From contig NC_080670.1 in the NCBI RefSeq assembly GCF_030247195.1, forward strand, positions 42,765,524-42,829,523: 64,000 bases of DNA. Direction: 5' to 3'. Positions 44,300 through 55,699 of the stretch are shown in pieces (position 1 is the stretch's first letter; every line of letters starts with the position of its first letter). Source of the stretch: Topomyia yanbarensis. Taxonomy: Eukaryota; Arthropoda; Insecta; Diptera; Culicidae. The translations under genes were made by a program, and so were the position numbers. The notes beneath the pieces are model-generated. The model was not told the origin of the DNA and did not search any database. It saw nothing but the letters and a program-made list of their open reading frames with translations.

Positions 44300-45020
44300 A
44301 TTTATCGACAAAGAATGAAATTGAAATTTTGTTATTACAAGCAGCAGAAAGTGGCTTGTCAAGAGCGTTGGATGGTAAGTGAGCCACTTGTAAACAATAC
44401 CGTCGCTTTCACGTAGAATGGCACAAAATCAAAAGTTATTTGTAGACAGGTTAGTGTAATGATTCAATTTACAAAAATCGAACGTTTTCTAACGATTCGA
44501 TATAGGTGCTCCGTTTCAAAAATTTCGGCCAGAATGTTGCCTGTTTTTCTAAAAGTGAAAATCTGCTATTGTACTGAATGAAAATCTTCGATTTTTGCGC
44601 TGATTGGAAATAGTTGTGACTAGTTGTGTAGAATGTTCAATTACTGAAAATAACAGATTTTGTGAAAGCAGTGGTTGGTCCATACAATTCGATTCCAAGC
44701 GAGCCAGACTAGTTTTCGTTGGAAGGTCCATCTCTGACAATAGAAATAAACTATTTTATTTTGAATTCAACTACAACTTCCTTGAAAACAGCACAGCTAA
44801 AAAACTTTTGGAAAAAACGCGCAAACCTAAATTTTCCATTATAATCAAAATTAGTGCCCCCACCGCACAGCATCATCAAGATTGATAGTTATTCAAGCCG
44901 GGAGGAAAGGGGGAGGGAGGTTGTAAGGCAATGGAAAATTTCATGTATAATAATAATACTTTATAATTGGCTGGTTCTGAAAACAACTTGTTGGTTTGTG
45001 GTTTATTTTGGGTCACAATT
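44300..45020. other. Histone-cluster spacer
   Basis: It holds the diverged repeat block at 44510-44610. I looked for H2A and H1 on both strands and found neither. Confidence 0.45.
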
Positions 45021-45023
45021 TAG

Positions 45024-45499
45024 GCCCGCTCGATTTCTGATAGCTGTGAATTTTTCGCAGGGCGACAGTTTCTGTTCGGTAGCGATGAGGCTTCTTAACG
45101 CCAACCGTGACTGGGGCACTTTTACACGGCCTTCGTTGCCAACCAGCTCCCTGTCAAGGACGACGTCTCTGTACAGCCAGCATCACTGCCAGAAAAGCAA
45201 AACATTGATTTTGAACCGAATGATTAGACGCTGTATTTAGTTACAAAATGTCGATTTTCTGAATGATATGATATTAAATCATCCCACAAGATGCAAAACT
45301 TCGTGTGGAATGCTTGAATATCGAGCATAGTGCCGAACATAATTCTTTGTTTGGGGCTTTATAGCTATAACGCCCCATATATGTCGGTCGCTGTCAAACT
45401 CCATATGATAGTATAGGGTTGCTAGGGGGCTGTTGCCAACTGCTTGCGGGGAGCCTTTCCTCCGGTGGACTTACGAGCGGTCTGTTTGGTACAGGCCAT
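45024..45499 (-). pseudogene. Histone H3 pseudogene, interrupted by a MITE
   Basis: On the minus strand ATG (45497-45499) opens MACTKQTARKSTGGKAPRKQ then LAT, the H3 N-tail with Arg2 changed to Cys. The hAT-type MITE at 45144-45432 interrupts it. Beyond the MITE the frame resumes at the same Ala-Thr codons: ATKA, a two-base loss giving a stop, then [16 protein letters not shown] and [14 protein letters not shown], ending near 45024. Residues past about 58 of the normal 136 are absent. The H3 relic faces the H4/H2B relics, as in insect histone repeats with mixed strands. No stem-loop is found on this strand. Confidence 0.9.
45144..45432. mobile_element. hAT-type MITE inside the H3 relic (289 bp)
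   Basis: TTGCCAAC flanks it at 45136-45143 and 45433-45440. The ends CAGCTCCCT and AGGGGGCTG are imperfect inverted repeats starting CAG. Removing it with one flank copy rejoins the H3 codons exactly, which fixes its borders. Confidence 0.9.
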
Positions 45500-45509
45500 G
45501 TAGCGAAAA

Positions 45510-46270
45510 ATGCTGATCTGCTACTTCTCTGATGCTGGTAGTAGGACGACGGTCAAACGCTCGTTTGCGTGCCTTCATTCATAAAAGTTCAACAATATTT
45601 TCAAAGAATGTTGCAAATTGTCAACTTGATAATTCCAAAAATACTTTAAATAAACTATGAATGTGCAAAAGACGACAAAATCGCATAGAAATTGCTTATT
45701 CCAGAGCAGAATTTACCGGTCTAAAGTGTATTCTACTTCACTCCGGTTATGTCTCTGACATTACCCACCCATCTTTTTTCTCACTTTTTTGTACGCAAAA
45801 TTACAAATAACTGTTTTCACATAATTGAATTTTTTGAGAATATCTGTGCACACTTACAATTCTTGGACATTATTGTTTATAAATATTCGTTTCGGCGGAA
45901 AATCACAAAAAATATGATACAGTTCCAAGGACTGAGCCAAATGATTTCAAATGAAAGCATGGATCGTATATAGGTCTGATGTCAAACTCGAGACCATACT
46001 CTCCAAAAATGTTCACGCATCAATTGAATGTGTTACCAGCGTTTTAGAAGACTGATCTTCTCGCTTTCGAACGCAGGCTCGGGAATCGTCGTCAGTGGAA
46101 GTAGGATTTCGGACTCCATTGCGTCGGTAGAGATGGCGAGCGACGGGTGGGAATTAAGTATCTGTACCACACCTTCCGTTGAACTACTTTGATCCCTATC
46201 CTTTTGCTGGGATAACTGTCGAAAATGCTAACCCATGTGGCTAAATTCACTGTCACGGAAGATCGATAGT
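45510..46270. other. Intergenic DNA
   Basis: Nothing supported. Short frames at 45749-45973 and 46092-46379 are unrecognised. Confidence 0.35.
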
Positions 46271-47139
46271 GTGAAACGAGGATGTGTTTGCTTTTTTTTG
46301 CCTTTGGCATATAATGAAAGGCTATGCAATTACTCCAAAAATTGACTTTCCAACCGAGGCCCGCAGGGGCGAGTGTCATATACCATTCGATTCAGTTCAT
46401 CGAGATCGCACAATGTCTGTGTGTATGGATGTGTGTGTGTCAAATAATGTCACACAATTTTCTCGCAGATGATTGGACCAATTTGCACAAACTTAGTAAC
46501 AAATGAAGGGTATAACAGTCCCATAAGACGCTATTGAATTTTTAACTGATCGGACTTTCGGATCCGGAGTGCAGTTACACCGCAAATTTCCATACAAACT
46601 GGTACCACCATGATATAAATATGATGCAAAACTTATTAAAATGGGTACAACATTACTTAGATTTGCGGGTCTAGCTCACTAATGACCAATCAAAGTAGCT
46701 TTGACCCCATTGGCCACCCATGACGGATCTTGATTTGCCCGGGAATCTCACCATGTTCCCGAGCTAATATCACACCTGTTTCCCCGCAAACTCTTAACCG
46801 ATTGTTACAAACTTGATTCCAAATGAACGATATAATATTCGCATTGAATATTATTGAATTTTATTCAGTTCTGACTATTGATTCCGGAGTAACGTGTTAG
46901 TTATTGCAGTCACGTGGGAAATTTCAGCCGATACAATCGTAGTACCTCATGGGTACATTACAATGTATTGAAATGAACATCAAATTACTTCGATTAGGAG
47001 GCCTAGATCACTAATAGCAAATTAAAGATTCTTGGAATATATTGTTCACTATCGATAATTCCGGAAAGTTCGGGTTTCGGCCATACATATTCCAGAACTA
47101 AAGCCACTTCGGCGATGACTGAACCAATTTTCTCTAACC

Positions 47140-47526
47140 TACACAGATAAAAATATTTTGTAATTTTAAATTTATTTTCATGCACATGTTTGGAGCATGA
47201 ATATAAATGTAAAATTAAGTTCCACCACAAATACACACGACTTGTCGTGCTTCCTTCAACGAATTTTCTTATAATTTTACCCGTGGATTGAAAATTACAG
47301 TTTCTTTAAACGGAAAACCATTGCACTTCAATGTATTTTTACTCGAATACTGTTGTAAAATGAATGACATGTAATATTACACGAATGAAAGTGTAAAATT
47401 GTATGCTGTTTGATGCTCCAATTGATTTTAACGTAATTTTCAATCAAATTTTGGATTCAATCGTTGTATGTTTACATTCGTATTGATTTACATGTCGTTT
47501 AAATTTCATTATTGTTTGGTGTGTAG
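47140..47526. mobile_element. CTACACA-ended MITE
   Basis: CTACACAGATAAAAATA at the left and ATTATTGTTTGGTGTGTAG at the right are inverted ends. The interior is AT-rich with GTAAAAT/ATTTTAC words. Confidence 0.6.
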
Positions 47527-47569
47527 TCTCAAATGGGAAGTACAATATGCAGTTTGGTGTTGGGCCCCC

Positions 47570-47765
47570 GTCTAGCCCTCCCCCTTCTTCCTCTCACACC
47601 CCTCTCGACGATTTCTCTCACCCCTCTTTCCCTTTCAGACCAACCTCACACCTGCATTACTTTCTTCCACCCCGTATACCAAAATAGGTTTGGTGGTTCC
47701 TGACGCATCCTCCCCCTTCCACTAAATATATTCGTCTCTTTCCCCACCACCTCGCATTTCAAAAT
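47570..47765. repeat. Pyrimidine-rich low-complexity tract
   Basis: Long C/T runs (CCCTCCCCCTTCTTCCTCTC and CATCCTCCCCCTTCC). Confidence 0.8.
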
Positions 47766-48044
47766 ATGTTAACATGAAGACAACATTGAACTCACACTGA
47801 TCAAACTAATTAAATATTATAGTTTCGTTTGTTTCAAGTGTGTCAGCGTCGTCATGTTGCTTATTACGTTCGTGACAGTTGTGTACTTATATATGCTTGG
47901 ATAAATGAGGAAGGCACCATTAGGTGAATTAAAACAGGTTTTAGAAAATCGATTAAAAATCATCCTGAAGTTTGAAAGGTTGAACATACATACTGTTATA
48001 ATTGGAAAGATGGGCTCTATCGGTTTATGAAATAAAGGGAGAAT

Positions 48045-48775
48045 TTTATTCTTCATTTAATGACCCAATTGTCAATAGGTTCATCCGAAGTGTTCATTTG
48101 TGTTTACTTTTTGCTAGCGCAGCCAATTTTTTTACGCATGCTATTCGACTTCGCTACCCCTGTCTAAGAATAGCCCCTATGTTTGAGTTAGCAAACGAGT
48201 GGATCACAGGGTTGATTGCTTCCGACGGTGGGTCGGTGGCCACTGCGCCCAACAGATCCTCAGCGGCTTTGCACCGTTTCGGTCCCTAGGCCTCGGCTAT
48301 GCGGCTAAGCCACAGGGTATCGGATACTTACCAGAAGTTTGCTAAAGCAAAATCCGGAAAATAAAAATTTTCTGGCAACGCTTCAGCTTCCCGTTGAACC
48401 AGGTAACTGGCATCCCTATCTCTACATACCGGGTTTGACAATGGGTAACATCGTTTTTCCACCGATCGATGGGGGTCAGTTTGACAACGTCAAAATTGCT
48501 TAAAATGTCATCAACAAACAATAGTAGCAGTAAACAAAAGAAAACAAAGAACACTTTAACTGATTTGATGTAAACTAAAGTGCTCCTCGTTCGCATTTAA
48601 AATTAATTTCGTTCATTTTGTTACAAGCAAAGCTCTTATGTTGGCTACGAAAATGTGACGTCACGTCACCCACTTGCGTTGAACTCTAACGGTTTCGCTA
48701 CCTGGGCACCAGTTTGACGCTACAGAATGAACTTTGTTTGCATTCAACGAGTTTTGATTCGAGCTAACAACATAT
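48045..48775 (+). mobile_element. Fold-back family unit, diverged, interrupted by a MITE
   Basis: AGGTTCATCCGAAGTGTTCA and TTGGCTGCGCTAGC-type blocks lead in. GCCCCTATGTTTGAG, CTAGGCCTCGGCTATGCGGC and TTTTCTGGCAACGCTTCAGC follow. After the insertion at 48400-48676 the unit resumes and ends GTTTTGATTCGAGCTAACAA. Confidence 0.75.
48400..48676. mobile_element. hAT-type MITE with perfect CGTTGAAC duplication
   Basis: CGTTGAAC stands at 48392-48399 and 48677-48684, and is single-copy in uninterrupted relatives of the host unit. The ends are CAGGTAACTGGCATCCC and GTCACCCACTTG. A fragment of the family is at 21.34-21.44 kb. Confidence 0.85.
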
Positions 48776-48789
48776 TTTCAACGTGAACT

Positions 48790-49350
48790 CCTAAAAAGCA
48801 ACTGGCTGGTCCCAAGTGATAACTCGGAAAGCAATGTATACGAAATAAGAAATGCACACAGAGATTATCCACTTGATTTAACCTGCATCTCGCACTAACA
48901 CAACTGCACATAGATTAGTCCTCGAGGAATAAAAACATTTGTTGACATATTCTGACGTTATCTATTGACAACCCCGTTTTTAATGGCACCCATATCGATC
49001 CATTTTTTTAAATACACCTTATACAAAATACACCAAATCAAGGTCAACCAATGTTGGTCGTTCCACCATTTAAATCACCCTTTAAAACACACAAGATTTG
49101 ATACCACGAAACATTAAAAATCCAACTTTATCTAAGTTATGTGGTATGGCCTTTATGCACATATTGGCTTCGTCCAGTTTCTTCCCTTTTGGGAATAAAT
49201 TTTGCATGGTTCCAGGCGTCTAGGTTTCAAACCAAAAAACGAGTTCGCTTTCGCTTTGTCATCAATCTGTGCTGTGATTACGTTTCTAGGCTTCACTCGG
49301 AACCAGCCTTATGCTTGAGGCGTTCATACAGGTTGTGCTTCTGTTGGATT
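48790..49350. other. Intergenic DNA
   Basis: Nothing supported. Confidence 0.35.
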
Positions 49351-49356
49351 TAGTGT

Positions 49357-49765
49357 CTAGCTGGCAGGGCAGGAAAATTTCGAAAAATGAATTGATTGCT
49401 GTTCGAAGCTTCATGAAGCACCTTCTCAAGCATACCACATGCAATCGATGAGTTTGACACAATCGCTGCGAACATTTAGGGGTAAAACTTATCTCTGCTC
49501 GGACGAAGCGAGCTTCGCATCTAGTTCGCTCTTTACAATGTTCGAAAAAGTTCACATTAACCTTAGAAGCACACATCGTCGAACACGAGGTAAGCTCTTG
49601 GCTCGTGGTTTTTGCGTTTTTGGAACATTTCCACAGAGTTTCGAAGCGATATTCGGTGAACACATGTAAAGCGAATGCCTCGTTTATTTGAGAATCACGA
49701 ACATCGAAGTTTTATATCGCTTCAAGCATCAGCATCATGAGGCCACCGCGAACATGTTCGCTACG
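49357..49765 (+). mobile_element. GCAGGGCAGGAAA repeat, copy 1
   Basis: It begins CTAGCTGGCAGGGCAGGAAA and ends near GCGAACATGTTCGC. It is the reverse complement of 52667-53075 over about 400 bp (shared GTTCGAAGC-type words, AAGCTCTTGGCTCGTG / CACGAACCAAGAGCTT). Confidence 0.75.
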
Positions 49766-49769
49766 TGAC

Positions 49770-52660
49770 TATCTGTCTTAAAATCATAAACTGTAAATCT
49801 TATTTTGAGTATAAATAAAATGGATTATTTTTAGATTATAATTTAGGATTTAGGGATTAGGTGCGTCGCATACCTTACCAATTTATGAGCCACGAGTTTG
49901 AATGAGCGTAGTGGTAGTGAAATTCAAATTCTTTTTTTCGGAATACAATTATGTTTACTAGCTACTTTGATTGCAAACTCGTCTTTTCTTCTTCAATCGG
50001 AGTATATTTTCCCTGACAAGGAGTTTAGGTGAAGATGTATAAAGTATGTTTAAGGGGGTAAGGGTTTCAGCGTGAAAAAATGTTTTTTGGTGAAATGACT
50101 CTTTTGGATGAAATGATACATTATAATGTACAAAAGTTTTGATCAATTCGCTTCGCCAAAATTTCTAAAAAAAATCGCAAATAGTGTTTTTTAACGCTAA
50201 AACCATTACCCCTCTCTTAATAATCTCCCTATCTAAAACAAATTCTTCCTAAAAAGAACAATTTTCGGATGGAATCTCACTGCTGACGTCCGAGTTCAGT
50301 TAGACGGCGAACTTCAGTTATTTGCATCCACTGAGGGGTAGTTAGGCGTAGTCCGTTGGCCTTTGTTTTCAACTTGTTGCGGTTTCTAACGTTCTTGCGC
50401 AACATTCCTAAATCGGCTAGTCATATTCACTCAATAATATGCGATGATTTGTGTGTTAAACGTTATTTTTAATTTTACCAAATGAATTTATTAACAAATA
50501 CCTACATACTTGAATCCATTATTATTGTCATTAATTGAATTATAATTTCTTGGCATCTGTACCAAACCAAGAGGAAAGCTTCCAAATGATTTTTATAATA
50601 TTGTTTTATAAGTTTATTGGTTGATTACCTAATCACAAGAGACATAATATTTATTTTCAAACATTTTCGACAGAATCTGTTCACTTAATAAATGAAGTGT
50701 CAAACTTATTACATGTTCCACTTTTATGAAATTTATTTCCTGACTCCTGTACATGTGTTTTGTGATAAATAATGAGAAGGATATTCCAACTTGTTTGTAT
50801 TGTATTTGTTAACTAATTACTGATGGAGAAACGCAAAGAACTTACAAACAATGTTCTAGTGATTTTTTTGTTGTTGGAAATCCAAAAACAATTCTGAAAA
50901 GGACAAAATTTGGTTTATCTTCTCCATGATGTAATCTTCACTTATTTGACTTTTACTAATAAAAAAATAAAAGAAAGAAATCTTTAGGGCCCCCTGTATT
51001 TTTTTGAATCAGTTATAGCCGAAATGCTTTATGTAAGGGAAAATGAGGAAAATGAGAAGCGAAATAAATAACTCCAAGTAGAATGAAAGTCGTTCTAAAC
51101 TCGAACTTTTTCTAATACTGTCTTTCCATTATTATTCGCTTTTTGTCGCATTCCATATTTTGATATATTATTTTGAAGACCCATATTTAAGATCCATACA
51201 ATAGTAATTCTTCAAAAGGGCTAATGAGACTTTTGTAAACAAACTTATTTCGCTCATTTTTCCGCTACAGAGTTGAATTTTATGCAAAATACACATGAAT
51301 CAACATCTTTGCCCTTGGTAGAATCGATTTCAAATGTATTCTGTGTTGAAATGATAACAAATTAAGAGAAATCAGCAAAACAAAAGTTTGTTCACAAATC
51401 TTATTAGCCCTATTCAAATGTTGATATGGAATAATAAAATCAATCAAGATCAATTTCGATTTTTTTTAATTTTGCGGTGGTGTAATCCCTTAAGTGGTTG
51501 ATTTAACGGCTTCTTTCAAAATTTATCGAACCTACTCCCATTCGTTCATTCGTTAGAGTAGTTTATGTTAAAGAGAGTGTACTAAATTAATAGGAACACT
51601 TAAATTTAGGAAGTTATGACCCTCGCTCCACAATGCAGTTTGCGATAGAATTGCTCAACTGAAAATTATTAAATGAAATGAATGAAAACAAACATTAGAC
51701 TATAGCATTTTGTACGCATGCACTACAGAGGTTCAAGGGTTACAATTTCTGTTCTAGTTCTCGGATCGCCAACACATTTTTTTCGATTTTTTGGCCCAGT
51801 TCTCAAGGGAAATCCAGTTTTTAACTTTTTGCATACATATTGCATTGAATGAAGAACTTAGATAATGTATTCATAAAGTATTAGTAATAATTCGATTGTC
51901 CGTTCATTTTAAAAGGCTATTTTCTATAACTTTACAACTGATTTAATTTCACTTTCAAAATTTCTCGAAATATCATGTTCTAAAAGTTCTCAACCGATAT
52001 AATATTCGAAAACAGTTATAAAAATGTCTCATCACACTGGTAGATGGATTCAAAGCGTTTTTTTAAATAAGTGCACGAAAAAACATGCGCCCTTCTGAAA
52101 CATACTTCTGAATCAAAATGGTTTTACTGTTAGTCGAAAACAAGATTTACAAAACGACCAGAACTGCCAAATATGAATCGGGAATGGTCGAGTTTATTGA
52201 CATTCCCTATTTATTTCTAGGATTCATCATACACATCATGACGTTATTTATTTAACTGATAATCGATTTTTTCCTTTGAATGGATATCGTTATCTTTATC
52301 CTCAAGAAACTGACATAACTGGATCCTCAAGAAACTGACATAGGAGCATGACTAAGATAAGCGAGCCACTCAATACGTTGTGTACATTGTGTTTAACTTC
52401 ATTTTCTAGCCCTAATTTATTTCATTTGAAAATTTACCCCGCCCTGTCACGAAATCTTGATTTTATCCCTACTGGTAATATATCAGTAGGGTATCTTAAA
52501 TAAACTTGTTACGTCACTTTTCAGTTAACCCCAGCATCCATAAGCTACACATTGTCACAATTATTTTTCACCTATTCCACCCCTAATACAAGGCCTCTGT
52601 CTGGAATATACTTTTTTTTGCATAACTAGTAGGTAGGTATTTGAATAAAGAAAACTAATA
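49770..52660. other. DNA between the inverted 400-bp repeats
   Basis: No gene is recognised. It includes the MITE at 51221-51419. About 50.8-52.06 kb shares scattered blocks with 61.7-63.78 kb (for example ATGTCTCATCACACT near 52025 and 63753), an old dispersed repeat of the AATCCACCTA type. Confidence 0.4.
51221..51419 (+). mobile_element. CAAAAGGGCG-ended MITE, copy 2
   Basis: It begins TCAAAAGGGCTAATGAGAC and ends AATCTTATTAGCCCTATTCA. It matches 25195-25399 (ACAAATTAAGAGAAATCAGC). Confidence 0.7.
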
Positions 52661-52666
52661 TCGTGT

Positions 52667-53075
52667 GGCGAACATGTTAGCGATGGCCCTCGCGATGCTA
52701 AATTGATATAATCCTTCGGTGTTCGCGATTCTGAAATACTTCGAGGTAATCTTTTTTCTGTGTTCGCGAACATCGCTTCGAAGCTCCGTGTAACTGTTTC
52801 AAAAATATCGATCACACGAACCAAGAGCTTAGCTCGTGTTCGTCGAAAACTACGCAAAAGCTTTTACATATCTTTCCGAACATCAATGAAATGAACAAGA
52901 AGCTTCATTTGTCCTCGCCGAAGAGCATGCAAAAGTATCGCCCAAATGTCCGCAATTACGATGGTAAGCGATTGTGATGCGAAGCTTGTGAATACGAACC
53001 AGTAACGCAAAGCTTCGCGCTTTGAAAGTATTCGAACATAGGTTCGGTTCGAATATTTCCTGCCCTGCTAGCTGG
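52667..53075 (-). mobile_element. GCAGGGCAGGAAA repeat, copy 2 (reverse)
   Basis: It ends TTTCCTGCCCTGCTAGCTGG at 53075, with the GGCGAACATGTTAGCG block at its other end. It mirrors 49357-49765. Confidence 0.75.
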
Positions 53076-53089
53076 TGTTTATTTGGTGC

Positions 53090-54480
53090 TAGTCTGGATT
53101 TTTCGTCTAACTGACCTCATTTGGTGCTAGTTACTAATGGAATGAATTTGAAGCACATTCTGATCAGAGATGTCGCTTTAGCCAATAAACTCTTTTTATC
53201 GTCTATGATGCCTAGAAACGGAAAATAACTATGAAAAATCGAAACATTTCCAAAAATCTGTAGAAATCGGCGAAATCTTTTTAAAAATTTTATGTGGCAT
53301 AATAATCTGATAATATGGTAACCATGCTCTGAATATGCTATGTTGTCTATAGTGGGTACCTAGTGGCCGGCAGAGCTTATGCATACAATACTAGCGATCA
53401 TCGTATATTCGTGTTTGAAAGCGGGGCGTCATTTATAAAACCCACGTTTTCGGGACAAGTGTTTTTCAACCATCTTAAACAATCCAGCCAGCCTTTCACA
53501 CAAAATCATATTATGCGTGCCAAAGTGGAGACGATATACGTACATAGCTACTGAAATTGAAGATTTTTGACAACTTTAAACAAGTTGAGCGCGATTCTAG
53601 AGTATATTTTTTACGATTGCATATGCGACACAATCTCACATTATATACGATTGTATATAATGTGAGATTGTACGATTCGGGAACACAATATACAATTAAC
53701 TGCGATTCTTCGGTAAAGAAGGTCAACATATAAAAACAGCAAATAGGTATATCACACATCTTCAACGTAACAAAAACCCGTGAAAGCGTGAGTGGGGTTG
53801 AAGGGGGGGGGGGGTGAATAAGGCATATCTGAGCCGAGGTCGATATGAACTTGCGACGTTTGGATTCTAGAACAGGGAATACTACGCAGAGCTAACTAGG
53901 GCTACAGGACCACGTCAAAAAATAGTGCACAACATCACCGTCTTCTAGTGTACTTACTTTTGGAAAATCATAAAAAAAGCTTTACCCAGTATAATCCCTT
54001 AACTGCATCCTCGCAACCGGAATAGTCTTTGTTCCGATCGCACAATCCATTCGATGCAGCCAGATGATTTGTCAATTCATAGCTTGAGGCTCGAACAGAC
54101 TACTTTTCTATTAAATTTTAAAAATGTGAATATCAAAACTTTTTGGCTATACAGCTAGGGTAACGCACTTATTAGAAGTAGAATATTGGTCAAATACGCT
54201 TTCTACTTGTACCGGGCAAGACATGTGAATACTTTACGCTAACGTCACAAATGAATTTAAGTGTACATTTTTCACACTTCATGGATTTAGAAAAAATCTT
54301 TACGATTTACTAGTCGTCCATATAAACAGGGCTAGTGAACTTTCAGGAAAAGTGAGGCTAACTGTGTCAGTCTTTACCAAATATAATTTAAAAAGATTTG
54401 CATCATGACATGACTGTTTCGCGGAAATGTCCGGAACAGCAAATCTAATTGAAAAAATGAGCTGTCCATGGGTATATTAC
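53090..54480. other. Intergenic DNA
   Basis: No gene supported. A G-run lies at 53800-53813. Confidence 0.35.
53630..53671. repeat. Perfect 19-bp inverted repeat with 4-base loop
   Basis: ACAATCTCACATTATATAC, loop GATT, then its exact complement. No neighbouring gene. Confidence 0.85.
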
Positions 54481-54489
54481 ACCACTCTT

Positions 54490-54660
54490 TTGAGTTAAAT
54501 TGTGTGCAAGTCAATTCAGTCATCTCTAAAAAGTAGCTATTTTATTTGATATACACAGACATTATCCAATCTCGCCGAACTAAGTCGAACGCTCTCCAAG
54601 CAACCGGTTAAAAGAATTGGATGAGTGCATAACTTTTCTTATAGAAAAGACAAAGAAAGG
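54490..54660 (+). repeat. Fragment of the AATCCACCTA-family right end
   Basis: GATATACACAGACATTATCC, CGCCGAACTAAGTCGAACG and TTCTTATAGAAAAGAC follow the order of the 42.7-42.88 kb end in diverged form. Confidence 0.55.
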
Positions 54661-55430
54661 AAAACCAATCCCGTATTTCGCTTGTTTCGCCCACGAAGCA
54701 ACTTTTCCACGTGATTGTGCGGGTTGGCCCCCCAGGGAAATTGTTTTGCCATTCTCTTTCATGCGCGGAGCGTTCACAGCGTTCAGTGCTTTGCATACTG
54801 ACCCGGAAATGGATCACATTCCCGGAAATCATGTCACCGGTGCCGTTCCAAGCTGCTCTTCGGTAATATGGTATTTTTTACAGGTTTCCTGTTTTTCCAA
54901 TTCGCTCAAAGACATAATAGGTTATTTATATGGGCAAAGTTTTGGGATGCTTTTTTTACTACACCCAAAACTCGGCCGTAATACCTTTACGGTAATAAGA
55001 AAAAAATGCTCTAATAGCAAGACGTTTCATGCTAAAACGGTCACAACAAAAAATTCCTCAAACGGCAATACCAACACATTCAAATCTTCTCTGCGTCGCA
55101 CTCATGTTTCATCAATTCTTATTCAATAAATATTATCGCGTCGGATTGTCTGGAAGTGTGTAGCACTTCGCTTGTCATTGTATTGCGCATCAAGTGAAGT
55201 GAACACTGTGTGGACAAAGACGAGATTCAATTTTCTCTACACGACACATTCCGTATTTGAAGATCGGCTCACACTCGGCTAGCTTCAAAGCACAGTCAGA
55301 AACAACGACTCGGAATAGTGGTGGGGTATTTCGGCTGGTGTTAAATTGAAATTTCTTTTCTATCACGGACGTTAACAGCAAGGTAGCGACTGCACAAAAC
55401 ATAAACAGTCTTTCCCGTCATGTACGGGAA
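54661..55430. other. Unrecognised stretch with a 170-codon open frame
   Basis: The frame 54617-55129 begins inside a repeat fragment and shows no known domain. Its first 80 codons are in GC-richer DNA. I do not call it a gene. Confidence 0.3.
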
Positions 55431-55439
55431 GCAAGACCT

Positions 55440-55690
55440 ATGGTTTGGATCCACGTATCCGAACCGAGGGTCCGGATCCAGACACTTGTCTGGATCTAAG
55501 CACCAGGTCTGGGTCTGGTTCAGGTCCGGACTTGGTAAGGGGAAAAGGGGATGGGCTAGATCCGGGTACTGGTCCGGATCCGGGTACTGGTCCAGATCCG
55601 GGAGCTAGTTCGGATCTGGGCACGTGTCTGGATTTGGGGACTGGTCCGGATCTGGCAGCTAGGCCGGATCCGGAAACCGCCTAAACTTTT
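55440..55690. repeat. GC-rich minisatellite of ~18-bp units
   Basis: Variants of GGTCCGGATCCGGGTACT recur about a dozen times, with sharper units at 55555-55620. Both strands stay open and give Asp-Pro-Gly-Thr-Gly-Pro or Ser-Gly repeats. Base composition is very unlike the AT-rich flanks. Confidence 0.85.
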
Positions 55691-55699
55691 TATTCCACT

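Larger units (their letters stand above)
46285..47946 (-). mobile_element. AATCCACCTA-family element, reverse copy
   Basis: Read on the minus strand, the block with CGAGGCCCGCAGGGG (46.36 kb, the counterpart of CCTCCGGGCCTCCG) and the ATTCGATTCAGTTCATCGAG block are the right end. AATTCACCTAATGGTGCC (about 47930) is the left end. TCCGGAGT words at 46.57 and 46.87 kb echo the internal repeats. It is interrupted by a MITE at 47140-47526. Confidence 0.65.

Noticed and set aside
43827..44416. Frames of 111 and 107 codons overlapping the H2B relic
   Set aside because: They read the H2B relic and its spacer in wrong phases.
54617..55129. 170-codon open frame, the longest outside repeats
   Set aside because: It starts inside a repeat fragment, has no known motif, no splice context and mixed composition.
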